DNA of 46,902 nucleotides from Bacteroidales bacterium. Lineage in GTDB: Bacteria > Bacteroidota > Bacteroidia > Bacteroidales > UBA932. The notes beneath the pieces were generated by a model. That model searched no databases, was not told the origin of the DNA, and saw only the letters and a program-made list of their open reading frames with translations. Positions 16,664 through 25,259 of this stretch are shown here, one piece after another. A program made the position numbers and the translations under genes. Numbering within the stretch: the first letter of the stretch is position 1; every line of letters begins with the position of its first letter. The DNA lies in NCBI GenBank assembly GCA_016290835.1, contig JAEEVG010000014.1, positions 1 to 46,902 of the forward strand, given 5' to 3'.

Positions 16664-18202
16664 ATGTTTTTATACTACATCCTAGCCGCAGTTGCAGGTG
16701 CCGTCCTGGCCCTTGCAATTTATATACTGGTCACCAGGATCATCTCCAAGGGACGCGCCGATGCCATCATCGAGAAGGCGAATCTCGAGGCAGAGAATGT
16801 CAAACAGCAGAAGATCCTCCAGGCCAAGGAGAAATTCCTCCAGCTCAAAGGAGAGCATGAGAGTTTCGTGAACAAGAAGAACAACGAGCTTCGCGAGCGG
16901 GAGAACAATATCCGTTCCCGCGAAGGGCAGCTCAAAGAACAGGCCGGCGAGTTGAACCGCCGCCAGCACGACCTGGACTCCCAGAAGGGGCAGGTCAATG
17001 CCTTGAAGAACAAGCTGGACGCGAAGCTCGAGGAATGTGAGCGCGTCACCGCCCAGGTCAACAAGGAACTGGAGAACATCGCCGGGATGACCGCCGAGGA
17101 CGCCCGCAAGATGCTGGTCGAGAATATGAAGGCGGAAGCCCGTACCGAGGCCCAAGCCTATATCAACGACACGATGGACGAGGCGCGGCTCAATGCCGCC
17201 CGGGAGGCCAAGCGCATTGTGATCAATACGATCCAGCGCACCGCCACGGAGACGGCCATTGAGAATGCCGTCACCACTTTCCCCATCGAGAACGACGAAG
17301 TCAAGGGCCGCATCATCGGCCGCGAGGGCCGCAATATCCGCGCCCTGGAGGCTGCCACGGGCGTGGAGATCGTGGTGGACGACACCCCGGACGCCATCCT
17401 GCTGTCTGCCTTCGATCCTGTCCGCCGCGAAGTTGCGCGTCTGTCGCTGCACCAGCTGGTGATCGACGGCCGCATCCATCCCGCCCGCATCGAGGAGGTG
17501 GTGGCCAAGGTCAGCAAGCAGCTCGAGGATGAGATTCTCGAGACCGGCAAGCGCACCTGCATCGATATGGGCATCCACGGACTCAACCTCGAACTCGTCA
17601 AGCTCATCGGCCGGATGAAATACCGTTCGTCTTATGGCCAGAACCTGCTCCAGCACTCCCGCGAAGTGGCCAACATCTGTGCGATCATGGCTTCCGAGCT
17701 GGGGCTGAACCCCAAGATCGCCCGCCGCGCCGGCCTGCTGCACGATATCGGCAAAGTCAGCGACGTGGATCCCGAGCTGCCGCACGCCATCCTCGGCGCT
17801 AAGCTCGCGGAGCAGTACAAAGAGCGTCCCGAGATCTGCAATGCCGTGGGCGCCCACCACGAGGAGATGGAGATGACCTCCATCTACGCCCCGCTGGTGC
17901 TGGTCGGAGATGCCATTTCCGGCGCCCGCCCGGGTGCCCGCCGCGAGGTGATCGAGTCCTATATCAAGCGCCTCAAGGGAATGGAAGACCTGGCGGCCTC
18001 CTATCCCGGCGTGACCAAGTCATACGCCATCCAGGCTGGCCGCGAGCTCCGCGTGATTGTGGGAGCCGACGAGGTTACCGACGAACAGGCCGCCCGCCTG
18101 TCCACGGACATCGCCCAGCGTATCCAAGATGAGATGACCTATCCGGGGCAGGTGAAAATCACCGTCATCCGTGAGACCCGTTCCGTCGCCATCGCCAAGT
18201 AG
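16664..18202 (+). CDS. rny: Ribonuclease Y
   Basis: This is a membrane-anchored endoribonuclease that initiates mRNA decay; 512 residues is normal length. It has an N-terminal transmembrane helix (residues 1-24) and a long coiled coil rich in Glu/Lys/Arg (about 30-190). A KH RNA-binding domain with [15 protein letters not shown] lies near residue 215, and an HD phosphodiesterase domain with HSREVANI and LLHDIGK near residues 330-365. The conserved end is [13 protein letters not shown]. It follows the 6S-like RNA and is 6 bases ahead of dsbD. No strong promoter box was found in the 58-base gap before it. Confidence 0.95.
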   Translation: MFLYYILAAVAGAVLALAIYILVTRIISKGRADAIIEKANLEAENVKQQKILQAKEKFLQLKGEHESFVNKKNNELRERENNIRSREGQLKEQAGELNRRQHDLDSQKGQVNALKNKLDAKLEECERVTAQVNKELENIAGMTAEDARKMLVENMKAEARTEAQAYINDTMDEARLNAAREAKRIVINTIQRTATETAIENAVTTFPIENDEVKGRIIGREGRNIRALEAATGVEIVVDDTPDAILLSAFDPVRREVARLSLHQLVIDGRIHPARIEEVVAKVSKQLEDEILETGKRTCIDMGIHGLNLELVKLIGRMKYRSSYGQNLLQHSREVANICAIMASELGLNPKIARRAGLLHDIGKVSDVDPELPHAILGAKLAEQYKERPEICNAVGAHHEEMEMTSIYAPLVLVGDAISGARPGARREVIESYIKRLKGMEDLAASYPGVTKSYAIQAGRELRVIVGADEVTDEQAARLSTDIAQRIQDEMTYPGQVKITVIRETRSVAIAK

Positions 18203-18208
18203 CGGGAT

Positions 18209-19984
18209 ATGTTACGCATTTTCCTTCTTGTGCTGGCCTTGCAGGCCACGCCGCAGATTCATTGGAAGTCCGAGGTCAAGACGTCTTCGGGTGGAAACCA
18301 GATCGTGTTGACGGGCGAGCTCGACGAAGGCATCGACCACGTGACCGGGACGGTGACGTATATGCCTTGCGAGGGCGATGCGTGCTATATGCCGGTCGAC
18401 TGGGATTTCGAAGAATTTATCAAGACTGCCGGGTCTGCAGCAGGTGTTGTTCCGGAACTGGATCTCGAAACAGCTCCTGCATCAGCCGGTCAGGGTAGTG
18501 TCTCCGGAGACACTACCCTGCCGGCAGCAGGAGCGGGAACCGAGGGAGGTGATCTTTGGGCGCTGATTTTGGAGGCGATTTTGTGGGGCTTCGCGATGCT
18601 GCTGACGCCCTGCGTGTTCCCGATGGTCCCGATGACCGTCTCCTTCTTCATGAAAGGCAGCGAAACGCCCCGCCAGGGCCGCCTCAAAGCCTTCTTGTAC
18701 GGACTTTTCATCGTCCTGCTTTATACCGTCCCGATCAGCCTGATCATCGGCATAACCTGGATTATCGGCGGCAGCGGCGTCACGGCCGACATCTTCAACT
18801 GGCTCTCGACCCACTGGCTGCCCAATATCATTTTCTTCCTGGTCTTCCTGGTTTTCGCTGCCAGTTTCTTCGGCGCCTTCGAGATCACCCTGCCCTCCAG
18901 CTGGACCAACAGTGCCGACAAGAACAGCGACCGCAAAGGCCTGGCCGGCATCTTCTTCCTGGCCCTGACCCTGGTGCTGGTCAGCTTCAGCTGCACCGGC
19001 CCCATCGTCGGCACGGTCCTGATCAAGAGCACGCAGGGCGAATTCTGGACGCCGATGGTCACGATGCTGGCCTTCAGCGTAGCCTTCGCCCTCCCGTTCA
19101 CGATCCTGGCGCTCTTCCCTTCGCTGCTCAAGAAGCTCCCGAAGAGCGGCGGCTGGCTTAACTCGGTCAAGGTCGTACTCGGTTTCATCGAGATCGCCCT
19201 GGGCTTGAAGTTCCTCAGCACGGCCGACCAGACCTATCACTGGCACCTGCTGGACCGGGAGGTCTACCTGGCCATCTGGATCGCCGTCTTCTTCCTGCTC
19301 GGACTCTACCTGCTGGGCAAGATCCGCTTCAAGAACGACACTCCGCTGGAATACCTCTCCGTCGGCCGCCTGGCTCTTGCCATCGGCGTTTTCGCCTTTG
19401 TCGTCTACCTGGTTCCCGGCATGTGGGGCGCCCCGCTCAAGGGCATTTCCGGCTACCTGCCGCCGATGGAAACGCAGGATTTCGTCCTGGGCTCCGGAGG
19501 AGGCGGAACAGGCGTTTCCGCGGTTCAGCTCGAGAATGAGGCCCTTCCCGACGGGATGATACGCATTGCGCACAATTTGCCTGCCTACGACAATCTGGAG
19601 GACGGCCTGGCTGCTGCCAAGGCTTCAGACAAGCCGGTCTTCCTGGATTTCACGGGTTACGGCTGCGTGAACTGCCGGGAGATGGAATCGCGCGTGTGGT
19701 CGGATCCCGAAGTACTCCGGCGGCTGCGGGAGGACTTCGTAATCGTGGCCCTGCACGTGGATGACAAGACCAAGTTGCCTGAATCGAAATGGGTTGTCAA
19801 CGACCAAGGCAAGACGCTCAAGGACGTGGGCCGGGTCAACTCCTACATCGCTCTCCACGACTTCGGCGTCAACGCCCAGCCCAATTACTTCCTGCTGGAC
19901 GGCGACGGCCGCCGCCTCGCAGGGCCGCGGCCGTACAACTTGGACATCCAGGGATTTATCGACTTCCTCGATTCCGCGCTATAG
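18209..19984 (+). CDS. dsbD: Thiol:disulfide interchange protein DsbD, shortened N-terminal domain
   Basis: DsbD moves reducing power from cytoplasmic thioredoxin to the periplasm. The 591-residue protein has a signal peptide, a small N-terminal domain, eight or so membrane helices and a C-terminal thioredoxin domain. The membrane cysteines are in LTPCVFPMVP and SFSCTGPIVG; the thioredoxin site is FTGYGCVNCREME. The N-terminal domain keeps its final segment with two Cys (VTYMPCEGDACYMPVDW), but the strands normally preceding it seem missing: VLTGELDEGI runs straight into DHVTGTVTYMPC. Residues around 95-105 are encoded by a 30-bp perfect palindrome (18491-18520). The gene ends 6 bases into the convergent purine phosphorylase gene. 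Confidence 0.9.
   Translation: MLRIFLLVLALQATPQIHWKSEVKTSSGGNQIVLTGELDEGIDHVTGTVTYMPCEGDACYMPVDWDFEEFIKTAGSAAGVVPELDLETAPASAGQGSVSGDTTLPAAGAGTEGGDLWALILEAILWGFAMLLTPCVFPMVPMTVSFFMKGSETPRQGRLKAFLYGLFIVLLYTVPISLIIGITWIIGGSGVTADIFNWLSTHWLPNIIFFLVFLVFAASFFGAFEITLPSSWTNSADKNSDRKGLAGIFFLALTLVLVSFSCTGPIVGTVLIKSTQGEFWTPMVTMLAFSVAFALPFTILALFPSLLKKLPKSGGWLNSVKVVLGFIEIALGLKFLSTADQTYHWHLLDREVYLAIWIAVFFLLGLYLLGKIRFKNDTPLEYLSVGRLALAIGVFAFVVYLVPGMWGAPLKGISGYLPPMETQDFVLGSGGGGTGVSAVQLENEALPDGMIRIAHNLPAYDNLEDGLAAAKASDKPVFLDFTGYGCVNCREMESRVWSDPEVLRRLREDFVIVALHVDDKTKLPESKWVVNDQGKTLKDVGRVNSYIALHDFGVNAQPNYFLLDGDGRRLAGPRPYNLDIQGFIDFLDSAL
18474..18533. repeat. Perfect 30-bp palindrome inside dsbD, extended by imperfect arms
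   Basis: CAGGGTAGTGTCTCC (18491-18505) is followed directly by its reverse complement (18506-18520). Outer arms continue the pairing: GCCGG/CCGGC and CTCCTGC/GCAGGAG. It encodes a Gly/Ser/Ala-rich linker between the N-terminal domain and the first membrane helix of DsbD. Confidence 0.9.
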
Positions 19985-20806
19985 CGCGGCGATGATTTTG
20001 GAGAAAAGCTCCGTCATCCTGGTGGCGGCGGCGTCGGCCTGCTGGACGACTTCGCCGCCATCGTGGAATTCCTTTGATTCGTTGTCCACGTTGGTGGCAT
20101 TGGTGACGACGGACATGCCGAAGACACGCATCCCGCAATGGCGTGCGACGATGACTTCGGGGATGGTGGACATACCCAGCAAGTCGGCGCCGATGGTGCG
20201 ATAGAAGCGAACTTCGGCAGGGGTCTCGTAGGTCGGGCCCGTGCTGCCGAAATAGACGCCTTTCTTCAGGGTGATGCCCATCTGGGCGGCACAATCTTCC
20301 GCAATTTTCTGCAACTCCAGATCGTAGGCGCAGGTCATATCCAGGAAACGCGGTCCGAATTCATCCAGATTGGGACCGATCAGCGGATTGGGGAACAAAC
20401 TGATGTGGTCGCGGATGATTACCAGGTCGCCGACCCGGAAGTCGGGATTGCAGCCGCCGGCTGCGTTGGAAACGAAGAGGAACTTTACCCCGAGCACGGC
20501 CAGGGTGCGGACGCCGATGGTCACGAGTTCCATCGGGTAGCCCTCGTAGTAATGGAACCGTCCCTGCATTGCGATGACGTATTTTCCGCCGAGCGTCCCG
20601 AAAATCAGATTCCCCTTGTGGCCGATGGCCGTGGACACCGGAAATCCCAGAATGTTCTTGTAGGGGATGACGATGGGATCTTCGATCCGGTCGGCGAGAC
20701 GGCCGAGGCCGCTGCCGAGGATGATTCCGATCAGGGGAACTTTCCCGCCGGTCTGCTTGAGGATGTAGTCGGCGGCGAGTTTATAGGTGCGAAGTCTGCT
20801 ATCCAT
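19979..20806 (-). CDS. punA: Purine nucleoside phosphorylase
   Basis: This 275-residue trimeric-type PNP catalyses phosphorolysis of inosine and guanosine to the base plus ribose-1-phosphate. Motifs seen are the phosphate loop GIILGSGLGRLAD (residues 26-38), GHKGNLIFG, the active-site stretch MQGRFHYYEGYPM, and the base-binding region STGPTYETPAEVRFYR with TNATNVDNE. It is last in a minus-strand unit DUF3276-mtaD-punA, 30 bases after mtaD, so nucleoside breakdown and deaminase activity are probably linked. Its 3' end overlaps dsbD by 6 bases tail to tail. Confidence 0.93.
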   Translation of the reverse strand: MDSRLRTYKLAADYILKQTGGKVPLIGIILGSGLGRLADRIEDPIVIPYKNILGFPVSTAIGHKGNLIFGTLGGKYVIAMQGRFHYYEGYPMELVTIGVRTLAVLGVKFLFVSNAAGGCNPDFRVGDLVIIRDHISLFPNPLIGPNLDEFGPRFLDMTCAYDLELQKIAEDCAAQMGITLKKGVYFGSTGPTYETPAEVRFYRTIGADLLGMSTIPEVIVARHCGMRVFGMSVVTNATNVDNESKEFHDGGEVVQQADAAATRMTELFSKIIAAL

Positions 20807-20836
20807 AGGTTGAAGAATTATTGGGTTATCAGTCGG

Positions 20837-22111
20837 TTATGTAATCTTGGCGAGGACCCTCCGCGCCTCGGCGAGAATCTCCCGCTCTCCCGGGATCTCC
20901 CGGTGACGCATCAAGAAGCGGCCGTCGCAGATGACCGAGTCGATGCAGTCGGAATGTGCCGAATAGACGAGGTTGGCGAGGAAGGGGCCGGGGGAGAGGA
21001 AAAAGGTGTTGTCCGTGTCCACGAGACACAGATCGGCGACGGCACCTTCCTCGAGGCGGCCGGCGTCGATCCGGAGCGCCCGGGCGCCGTTAACCGTGGC
21101 CATATCCAGCAACTCGGGTAGCGGCAGGGCAGACGGATCATCCCGCCAGGCCTTCTGGAAGATGGCGGCGGTCTTCATCGCCTCCAGGATGTCGAGGTTG
21201 TTGGAGGAGGCGCAGCCGTCCGTGCCCAGGCAGAGATTGATGCCGGCGTCTCGCATCTCGTTATAGAGGAAGCGGTAGCCGGAGGCGAGCTTGGTGTTGG
21301 AATTGATATTGTGGATGCAGTGCACGCCGCGGGTGGCGAGCAACTCAATGTCGTGCGGGGTGAGCCAGAGCGTGTGGGCGGCCAGCAGGCGGGGGGAGAG
21401 GACACCCAGGCTGTCGAGGTACTCAACAGGGGTAAGTCCGCCGTGGGCGGCCTTGCAGTCTTCTACCTCCTTGCGGGTCTCGCAGAGGTGGATATGCAGG
21501 TTGACATCGTATTTCCGGGCCAGGTCGGCCGTCCAGCAGATCATATCTTCGCTGACGGAATAGATGGCGTGGAAGGCCAGTTCATAGATGTGCCCGGGGT
21601 CGCCGGCGCCCAGGAAGGCCTCGCTCTTGGCAATGCATTGCTCTTTCTGGCGTTCGGCTTCGGCGTGGCTTCCCTTGTCCATCACGTCGTAGCCCGTGGC
21701 GATGCGCATACCCATCTCGCGGGCGGCCTGCACGGAGGAGTCGAAGAACCAGTATTGGTCGTTGAAAGTGGTCGTGCCGGTGCGGATCATCTCCAGGCAG
21801 GCGACCTTGGTGGCCCAGTAGACGAAGTCATGGTCGAGATGCTCCTCGACTTTCCAGATCTTGTCCAGCCAGGCGTGGAAATGCATATCTTCTCCGATCC
21901 CGCGCATCAGCGACATCGGGGAGTGGGTGTGCATATTGATAAATCCCGGGATGGCGACTTTGCCGGAACAGTCCATCATCTCCACGTCACCGGCGATCTG
22001 CCAGCGTGCAGCATCACCTGCGGGCCCGATTTTGCAAATCCGGCCCTTGTCGATCAGGACATCCTTGCGGTAGTCCCGGATGGTGACGTCCTTGAGGAGG
22101 ATGGCGCCCAT
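20837..22111 (-). CDS. mtaD: Amidohydrolase, MTA/SAH/5'-deoxyadenosine deaminase type
   Basis: This 424-residue metal-dependent hydrolase belongs to the TrzN/AtzB/MtaD group. The metal ligands are visible: HTHSPMSLMRG (His pair, near residue 60), a His in ELAFHAIYS and HIHLCET (near 210), AAHTLWL and the Asp in LGTDGCASSNN (near 315). Family members deaminate S-adenosylhomocysteine, methylthioadenosine or 5'-deoxyadenosine, clearing by-products of SAM enzymes. The adjacent purine phosphorylase would take the resulting inosine-type product, which supports a nucleoside substrate. Start and upstream stop overlap by one base (TGATG), indicating coupling with DUF3276. Confidence 0.85.
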   Translation of the reverse strand: MGAILLKDVTIRDYRKDVLIDKGRICKIGPAGDAARWQIAGDVEMMDCSGKVAIPGFINMHTHSPMSLMRGIGEDMHFHAWLDKIWKVEEHLDHDFVYWATKVACLEMIRTGTTTFNDQYWFFDSSVQAAREMGMRIATGYDVMDKGSHAEAERQKEQCIAKSEAFLGAGDPGHIYELAFHAIYSVSEDMICWTADLARKYDVNLHIHLCETRKEVEDCKAAHGGLTPVEYLDSLGVLSPRLLAAHTLWLTPHDIELLATRGVHCIHNINSNTKLASGYRFLYNEMRDAGINLCLGTDGCASSNNLDILEAMKTAAIFQKAWRDDPSALPLPELLDMATVNGARALRIDAGRLEEGAVADLCLVDTDNTFFLSPGPFLANLVYSAHSDCIDSVICDGRFLMRHREIPGEREILAEARRVLAKIT

Positions 22112-22455
22112 CAGAGGTCTTCGAATTCCACTTCACCGAAACCCTCGGCGGTCCGCTGCGGGATCTCGCCGTGGAAACAATTGTCCTTGATATAGGCGAT
22201 CACCTCATCCAGGCCCTCGGAGAATTTCTCGAAATCCTCTTTGTAGAGGAAAATCTTGTGCTTGTCGTAGTTGAACGTGCCGTCGGGGTTGTTGCGACGC
22301 TTGCTCTCCGTGATGGTGAGGTAAAAATCCTTCCGGCCCTTGGTGGCCTTAACGTCGAAGAAGTACGTCCGTTTGCCGGCCCGGACGGGCTTGGAGTAAA
22401 CATCCTCCGCTTCCCCCCGGTCGTACCTTGCCGAATCGTAATCGTCTCTGCGCAT
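22111..22455 (-). CDS. DUF3276 PUR-domain nucleic-acid-binding protein
   Basis: This 114-residue protein is of the Bacteroidota DUF3276 family, which has the PUR-alpha fold. The conserved core runs VRAGKRTYFFDVKATKG, then FYLTITESKR and HKIFLYKEDFEKF. PUR domains bind single-stranded DNA or RNA, so a regulatory or chaperone-like role is plausible, but none is proven here. It is the first gene of the minus-strand unit with mtaD and punA; a perfect -7 box lies just upstream. Confidence 0.85.
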   Translation of the reverse strand: MRRDDYDSARYDRGEAEDVYSKPVRAGKRTYFFDVKATKGRKDFYLTITESKRRNNPDGTFNYDKHKIFLYKEDFEKFSEGLDEVIAYIKDNCFHGEIPQRTAEGFGEVEFEDL

Positions 22456-22480
22456 AGCGATTTTTAATGTATATCCTCCA

Positions 22481-22488
22481 CAAAAATA
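22481..22488 (-). promoter_or_regulatory. -7 box for DUF3276-mtaD-punA
   Basis: On the minus strand the sequence reads TATTTTTG, a perfect TAnnTTTG box, giving a leader of about 20 bases before the ATG at 22455. It is back to back with the nusB promoter. Confidence 0.6.
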
Positions 22489-22510
22489 GGATTTTTTATT
22501 GATTACTTGC

Positions 22511-22518
22511 TATCTTTG
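22511..22518 (+). promoter_or_regulatory. -7 box for the nusB operon
   Basis: TATCTTTG is a perfect TAnnTTTG box, with the ATG of nusB at 22540. It is divergent from the box at 22481-22488; the two are 22 bases apart. Confidence 0.65.
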
Positions 22519-22539
22519 CAGACAAATTTGTTTGAAAGT

Positions 22540-23460
22540 ATGCTCAACCGAAGAATTCTCCGTATCAAGGCCTTCAAGACCATCTACTGCTACGCGGAAA
22601 ACCACGGTATGACCCTCAAGGAGGCGGAAGCACTGCTGGATATCGCGTGCGAGTCCACCCGGGACCTCTATCTGTTCCTCCTTTCCATCGTCCCGCCGCT
22701 CACGGAGGAGGCCCGAGGCCGGATTGAATCGGCGCGCGCCAAATTCAATCCTACCCAGGAGGAGCTCCATCCCAAACTCAAGTTCGTCGAGAACCGCATT
22801 GCGCAGATTCTCTCCCAAGACCCGGATTTCAACAAGCTTATCACCCGGAAGAAACTCTCCTGGGACCAGTATGATGTCTTGCTGCGCCGCCTCTACGAGC
22901 GTCTCCGCGCCCGCAAATATTTCAAGGAATACCTGGACAACGGCGAATCTTCGATGGAGGATGACGCCCGCCTGTGGGTGCGCATTTTTGAACGGGAATT
23001 CGAGGACCGCGATGAACTCGCCGGGATCCTGGAGGACCTCTCCATCCATTGGAACGATGACCTGGGTTATGCCCTGAATTGGTGTTGCCGTTCGGTGCGT
23101 GCCCTCGGGCAGGGGGAAACCTGGCGCCTGCCGCCCCTGTATATGAGCGAGGTCCCCGGCAACGAACACCTCGACAACGATCATCGTTTCGTGGTGAACC
23201 TGCTCCGGACCGCCTACGTGAACTTCGACGACTTCTGCGCCCGGGTCGCGGATCTCACCCCGAAGTGGACCCGGGACCGTCTCTGCACCACGGATCTCGC
23301 CTTGATCGCATGCGGGATGGCCGAGGCGCGGATCGCACCTGAAGTATCTCCGCGCATCATCATCAACGAGTACGTGGAGATCTCCAAATACTACAGCACG
23401 CCGGAGAGCAGCGGTTTCGTCAACGGCCTGCTGGACAAACTGATCAACCAACACAATTAA
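22540..23460 (+). CDS. nusB: Transcription antitermination factor NusB, long Bacteroidota form
   Basis: This 306-residue protein has a NusB domain at the C-terminal end (about 190-306). There, NEHLDNDHRFVVNLLRTAY, WTRDRLCTTDLALIACGMAE and SPRIIINEYVEISKYY match the helical bundle. The N-terminal part begins with the usual LNRRILRIKAFKTIYCY segment but contains a long helical insertion. NusB normally has about 140 residues; the double-size form is normal in Bacteroidota. It binds boxA RNA with NusE and supports rRNA transcription. The start at 22540 is chosen from family similarity and promoter position. It heads an operon running to rimO. Confidence 0.88.
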   Translation: MLNRRILRIKAFKTIYCYAENHGMTLKEAEALLDIACESTRDLYLFLLSIVPPLTEEARGRIESARAKFNPTQEELHPKLKFVENRIAQILSQDPDFNKLITRKKLSWDQYDVLLRRLYERLRARKYFKEYLDNGESSMEDDARLWVRIFEREFEDRDELAGILEDLSIHWNDDLGYALNWCCRSVRALGQGETWRLPPLYMSEVPGNEHLDNDHRFVVNLLRTAYVNFDDFCARVADLTPKWTRDRLCTTDLALIACGMAEARIAPEVSPRIIINEYVEISKYYSTPESSGFVNGLLDKLINQHN

Positions 23461-23464
23461 GAAT

Positions 23465-23803
23465 ATGAATATGATGATTTTGCAGGCGGCCGGTGGCGCC
23501 GCCGGACAGAATGCCGCAGGTGGCAGCCTCAGCTTCATCCTGATGCTCGCCCTGATGTTCCTGGTCATGTACCTCTTTATGATCCGTCCCCAGCGCAAGC
23601 AGCAGAAAGAACTGGAGGCGATGCGCAACGCCCTCAAGAAGGGTGACAAGGTCATCACTGCCGGCGGTATCTACGGGACCGTCGCCGAGGTGGACGAGCG
23701 CAGCGTCCTGATCAAGGTGGACGGCGAGACCAAACTCCGCGTGGACAAGTCTTCGATCCAGCGGGATATGAGCGACACCCCCGCCCAGACTGACAAGAAA
23801 TAA
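23465..23803 (+). CDS. yajC: Preprotein translocase subunit YajC
   Basis: This 112-residue protein has a Gly/Ala-rich N-terminus, one membrane helix (about residues 21-40, FILMLALMFLVMYLFMI) and the hallmark RPQRKQQKE directly after it. The cytoplasmic domain (GDKVITAGGIYGTVAEVDE) follows. YajC associates with SecDF and aids protein export. It lies 4 bases after nusB and 3 bases before the YbbR-like gene. Confidence 0.93.
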   Translation: MNMMILQAAGGAAGQNAAGGSLSFILMLALMFLVMYLFMIRPQRKQQKELEAMRNALKKGDKVITAGGIYGTVAEVDERSVLIKVDGETKLRVDKSSIQRDMSDTPAQTDKK

Positions 23804-23806
23804 TCC

Positions 23807-24736
23807 GTGAAACGCTGGGTACAATTCCTCCTTTGCGTGCTGCTTTCGGCCGGTTTCTGGCTCGTTCTCAATCTGTCGCAGCGTTATGTGGCGATTGTGA
23901 GCGTGCCGGTGGTCGCGACGAGCAACATCGAGGGGCGTTCAGCCGTGTCTACGTCGGAGGCCACCGTGACCGCACAGGTCGGGGCCACCGGCTTCCGGCA
24001 CCTGTTCCTCTCGCGTAAGCACAAACGCGCCGTGCAGGTGACTTTCGCCTCCGCCGATTTCCGGCACGACGAGGGGGAGTGGTACTCCATTCCGAACGCC
24101 AATCTCTACCGTTATGGCGCCCAGCTCTTCGGCGACGACGCCTCGGTAGAGTCGTTCATCTCCGAGGACATCTCCTTCTCCTTCCCGGAGGAGACCTACA
24201 AGAAGGTTCCGGTCCGTCCGGTGCTGTCCCTGTCTTTCGAACCCCAGTTCATGGCCCAGACCCCGATGTCGCTGCAGCCGGATTCCGTGCTCGTCTATGG
24301 GGAACCCTCCCGGCTGGACAACATCTCCTTCGTGCATACCAAACCGCTGACGCTCACGCTCTTGCGCAGCAGTGTCCACGGCAAGATCCCCCTCGAGACG
24401 ATTTCGGGCGTGCGTCTGTCGCACGATGAGGCCATCTACTCGATGGAGGTCTCCCGCTATGTGGAAATCCGCTCCGAGGTCAAGATTCTCACCCGCAATG
24501 TCCCGGCCCACGTGGACCTCGCCGTCCTGCCCTCCATGGCCACGGTGGTGTTCCGATGCGCTTTCCCGACCACGGCCGATCCCGCGGCGGTCACGGACTT
24601 CTATATCGACTACCACGACTTCGCCCTGTCCCGTACGGGCCGCTGTGTGGCGCACGTGGACGGCCTTCCTGCGAGCGTGATCGACTACACGCTCACGCCC
24701 GAAGTGTTCGACTGCCTGGTCAAAAGTACCGAATGA
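23807..24736 (+). CDS. YbbR-like domain protein (CdaR-like)
   Basis: This 309-residue protein starts at GTG 23807. An N-terminal membrane helix (WVQFLLCVLLSAGFWLVLNL) is followed by extracytoplasmic beta-rich YbbR repeats (for example VPVVATSNIEG, then KKVPVRPVLSLSFEPQFM and VLVYGEPSRLDNI). In Firmicutes the related CdaR regulates a cyclase; no cyclase gene is present here, so the role is unknown. The nusB-yajC-ybbR-coaE order suits the Bacteroidales. It ends one base before coaE. Confidence 0.8.
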   Translation: MKRWVQFLLCVLLSAGFWLVLNLSQRYVAIVSVPVVATSNIEGRSAVSTSEATVTAQVGATGFRHLFLSRKHKRAVQVTFASADFRHDEGEWYSIPNANLYRYGAQLFGDDASVESFISEDISFSFPEETYKKVPVRPVLSLSFEPQFMAQTPMSLQPDSVLVYGEPSRLDNISFVHTKPLTLTLLRSSVHGKIPLETISGVRLSHDEAIYSMEVSRYVEIRSEVKILTRNVPAHVDLAVLPSMATVVFRCAFPTTADPAAVTDFYIDYHDFALSRTGRCVAHVDGLPASVIDYTLTPEVFDCLVKSTE

Positions 24737-24737
24737 G

Positions 24738-25259
24738 ATGAAGACGATCCTGGTCACCGGTCCGATCGGCGGCGGCAAATCGGAAGTCTGCCGTTACCTT
24801 TCGTCGATGGACTTTCCGGTCTATAACTGCGACGAGCGCACCAAGATGCTCTACTCCCTCATTCCGGGTCTCAAGTGCAGCATCGAGGAGCGCCTGGGCC
24901 TGCCTTGGTCCGAGATCGGCCGGGTCTTCTCCGAGCCGGACAAACTCGCCGCCCTCGAATCCCTGGTTTATCCGTATGTCGTGGAGGACCTGAAGGCCTG
25001 GAAGGCGGCCCAGACCGCTCCGCTGCTCTTTGTCGAATCGGCCATCGCCCTGGATAAACCGCAGTTCGATGGCCTGTACGAGCAGGTCCTGCTCGTGTCG
25101 GCGCCCTATGCGATGCGCGTACAGCGCAATCCGAAGGCGGCCGAGCGGGATGCCCTGCAGGCTTTCGATCCCGCGCGGATCGACTTCACCGTGGACAATT
25201 CCGCGACCCTTCCCGAATTACAACTCAAAATCCGACAATTGATATGCAAACTGATTTAG
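24738..25259 (+). CDS. coaE: Dephospho-CoA kinase
   Basis: This 173-residue P-loop kinase phosphorylates dephospho-CoA, the last step of coenzyme A synthesis. The Walker A motif is GPIGGGKSE (residues 8-16). The DxD-like NCDERTKMLY and the lid region with YAMRVQRN are recognisable. It is about 20-30 residues shorter than the common form, mainly in the middle. It overlaps the DUF5606 gene by 16 bases. Confidence 0.85.
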   Translation: MKTILVTGPIGGGKSEVCRYLSSMDFPVYNCDERTKMLYSLIPGLKCSIEERLGLPWSEIGRVFSEPDKLAALESLVYPYVVEDLKAWKAAQTAPLLFVESAIALDKPQFDGLYEQVLLVSAPYAMRVQRNPKAAERDALQAFDPARIDFTVDNSATLPELQLKIRQLICKLI

